DNA from: Mesostigma viride
Lineage: Eukaryota; Streptophyta; Mesostigmatophyceae; Mesostigmatales; Mesostigmataceae
DNA length: 64,000 nt
Reading direction: 5' to 3'
NCBI GenBank assembly: GCA_009746045.1
Contig: RPFO01000076.1
Span: forward strand, 2,984,420 to 3,048,419
In this document: in pieces, positions 62,875 through 64,000 of the stretch
How the letters are laid out: every line of letters begins with the position of its first letter
Position numbering within the stretch: position 1 is the stretch's first letter
The notes under the pieces: model-generated
Databases searched by the model: none
What the model was told of the DNA's origin: nothing
What the model saw: the letters and a program-made list of their open reading frames with translations, nothing else
Position numbers and translations under genes: made by a program

Positions 62875-63293
62875 TGGAACTGGATGTCTCTGTTACGTCG
62901 CGTAACAATTCGTTGTAGTTACGGACGTAAATTAGGTCTTTGCCTCGGTTGTCCCTAGGTTTACGTTTAGGCTCCTACCGGGACATTATTGTCCTCGTAA
63001 CAGTACTGTGGTACATTGGGTGCCGTTGGGCGCCGCGCCGCGTACTTTACTAGTGGTCCTGATCCTGTGGTAGAATGTAGTGGACCAGCGTGCATCAGTA
63101 GATGTAGTGGACCAGCGTGCATCTGTAGGCGAGGGCCATGTCGGCCCGAGCGTGTTGGACCGTTGGTGACCATTTATGCGCGTTCTACCCCTTGTGTGTG
63201 CACTCGGCGTGTGTTAAATGAATTAACACATTTAGGCTTGGGTCACGGCAGTGTAGTTGTGTTTCCTTCCTCTATTCCTGGAGTAAACGGGTT
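62875..63293. other. No feature recognised
   Basis: Contains two copies of GTAGTGGACCAGCGTGCATC (63,077 and 63,104). Otherwise nothing supportable. Confidence 0.45.
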
Positions 63294-63611
63294 TTGGTAA
63301 ATGGTTGTATGGCGTATTATAGTAACACATACGTTAATGCATTGAGATCAGCTCCGTCACGTTCGTCTTTCGCCAGAGGTTTGAGTAGAGGAGGCCTGAC
63401 CAGTTTAGGTAGTATCAGGCCCATTAGAGGTAGAGGTGGAGGTAGATATCCGCGGCGTAACAATGGTTCCGGAGGAACTTCAGTAGGTAGAGAACGAGAC
63501 GACTATCCCTTGCCACATACACCTTTTCAAGACCCCTTCCGCGTCCAGGAACAAGAAGTCGACACTTCCTTGATAGGTAATGGGCGGGTCGCCTTCAAGC
63601 TAGGAGAGTAG
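63294..63611 (+). CDS. Short RG-rich hypothetical ORF
   Basis: 105 codons, starting MVNGCMAYYSNTYVNALRSA, with an Arg/Gly-rich centre (PIRGRGGGRYPRRNNGSGGT) like RNA-binding RGG boxes, ending VAFKLGE. Sequence composition differs from the neighbouring copia remnant. It could be the start of another retroelement Gag or a nuclear gene exon running past the window; no family is recognised. Confidence 0.3.
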   Translation: MVNGCMAYYSNTYVNALRSAPSRSSFARGLSRGGLTSLGSIRPIRGRGGGRYPRRNNGSGGTSVGRERDDYPLPHTPFQDPFRVQEQEVDTSLIGNGRVAFKLGE

Positions 63612-64000
63612 TGCTGCCCGTTTCGGGACACGCTCTACCTAGATGCTAGACCTGCTCGCAGCGGATAAATCCTTTCGTAGTTAGCCTGTCCTTCGCCTTG
63701 TTTTCCTGCTTACGGTTGTTTCCTGTCTTAGATAGGGGAGTATTACTGTTCGGAGACGATTAGCGTCGCAGTACCTACACCTTTTTCCTTGTGCTGCTGC
63801 TTTATTAGACGGCCGCACCCGCAGAGTTACGGGTCGCTGTGTTAGGACGAGCGCTGGACTATCCGGTCGCTGACTTAGGACGAGAGCTGGACAATTCCGC
63901 CCTCATTCTTCTTTCGGTGATCCAGATCGTCCAGCTAAGTCGCCTACCCCTACTCCTTCTAGCTTGACATCACAAGACCCAGGTGAGTTATCATGAGTCA
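63612..64000. other. Window end, nothing recognised
   Basis: Contains a short tandem duplication 'TTAGGACGAGCGCTGGACTA' / 'TTAGGACGAGAGCTGGACAA'. No gene can be supported before the window ends. Confidence 0.4.

Overview
This looks like nuclear DNA of a photosynthetic eukaryote, most likely a chlorophyte green alga. The organism is inferred, not proven. The evidence is a plant-type mitochondrial ClpX gene with ten GT-AG exons, Kangaroo/PAT-type DIRS retrotransposons (well known from volvocine algae), a Ty1/copia LTR, several hAT-type DNA elements, and introns full of simple-sequence arrays. No prokaryotic operons, rRNA, tRNA or CRISPR arrays were recognised.

Region 1 (about 2.0-31.9 kb) is a single gene on the + strand. 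It encodes a ClpX-family AAA+ unfoldase whose 2.6 kb of coding sequence is spread over 30 kb. All ten exons join in consistent phase to 877 codons and contain every ClpX hallmark: N-terminal Cys cluster, Walker A, GYVG pore loop, Walker B, arginine finger, IGF loop and sensor 2. The introns hold a 10-bp satellite (6.2-7.6 kb), complementary C-rich and G-rich tracts around a 51-nt exon, and two inverted non-autonomous PAT elements flanking exon 5. One of those PAT elements carries a hAT insertion. Further along are a complete but frame-damaged PAT element with split direct repeats (17.3-22.6 kb) and a hAT-like element with a long inverted repeat (24.2-25.7 kb). Several introns also contain tandem 'ghost' copies of the adjacent exon edge together with its splice site.

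Region 2 (32.7-53.0 kb) is a nest of mobile elements. A non-LTR retrotransposon (ORF1 plus AP-endonuclease) is interrupted by a 1.9-kb hAT element with a perfect 8-bp target duplication. It is interrupted again by a 15.4-kb element bounded by 27-bp terminal inverted repeats (36,927-52,323). That large element has two divergent genes: a zinc-finger/poly-Q protein on the - strand and a DUF7869-type putative DDE transposase on the + strand. The transposase gene is present as two overlapping, reciprocally truncated tandem copies. A 149-bp satellite and a set of ~100-bp repeats lie between the two genes. This is the best candidate here for an undescribed system.

Region 3 (53.6-57.6 kb) is a probably decayed, intron-containing gene with a BAH-like first part. 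One of its introns is a 2-kb G-quadruplex-type (GGGT/GGGC/GGGA)n array.

Region 4 (58.3-64.0 kb) holds a copia-type LTR in - orientation with TATA box, polyA signal, polypurine tract and heat-shock-like motifs. It also holds a copia-like Gag/protease remnant interrupted by a 930-bp hAT-type MITE, and a short RG-rich ORF.
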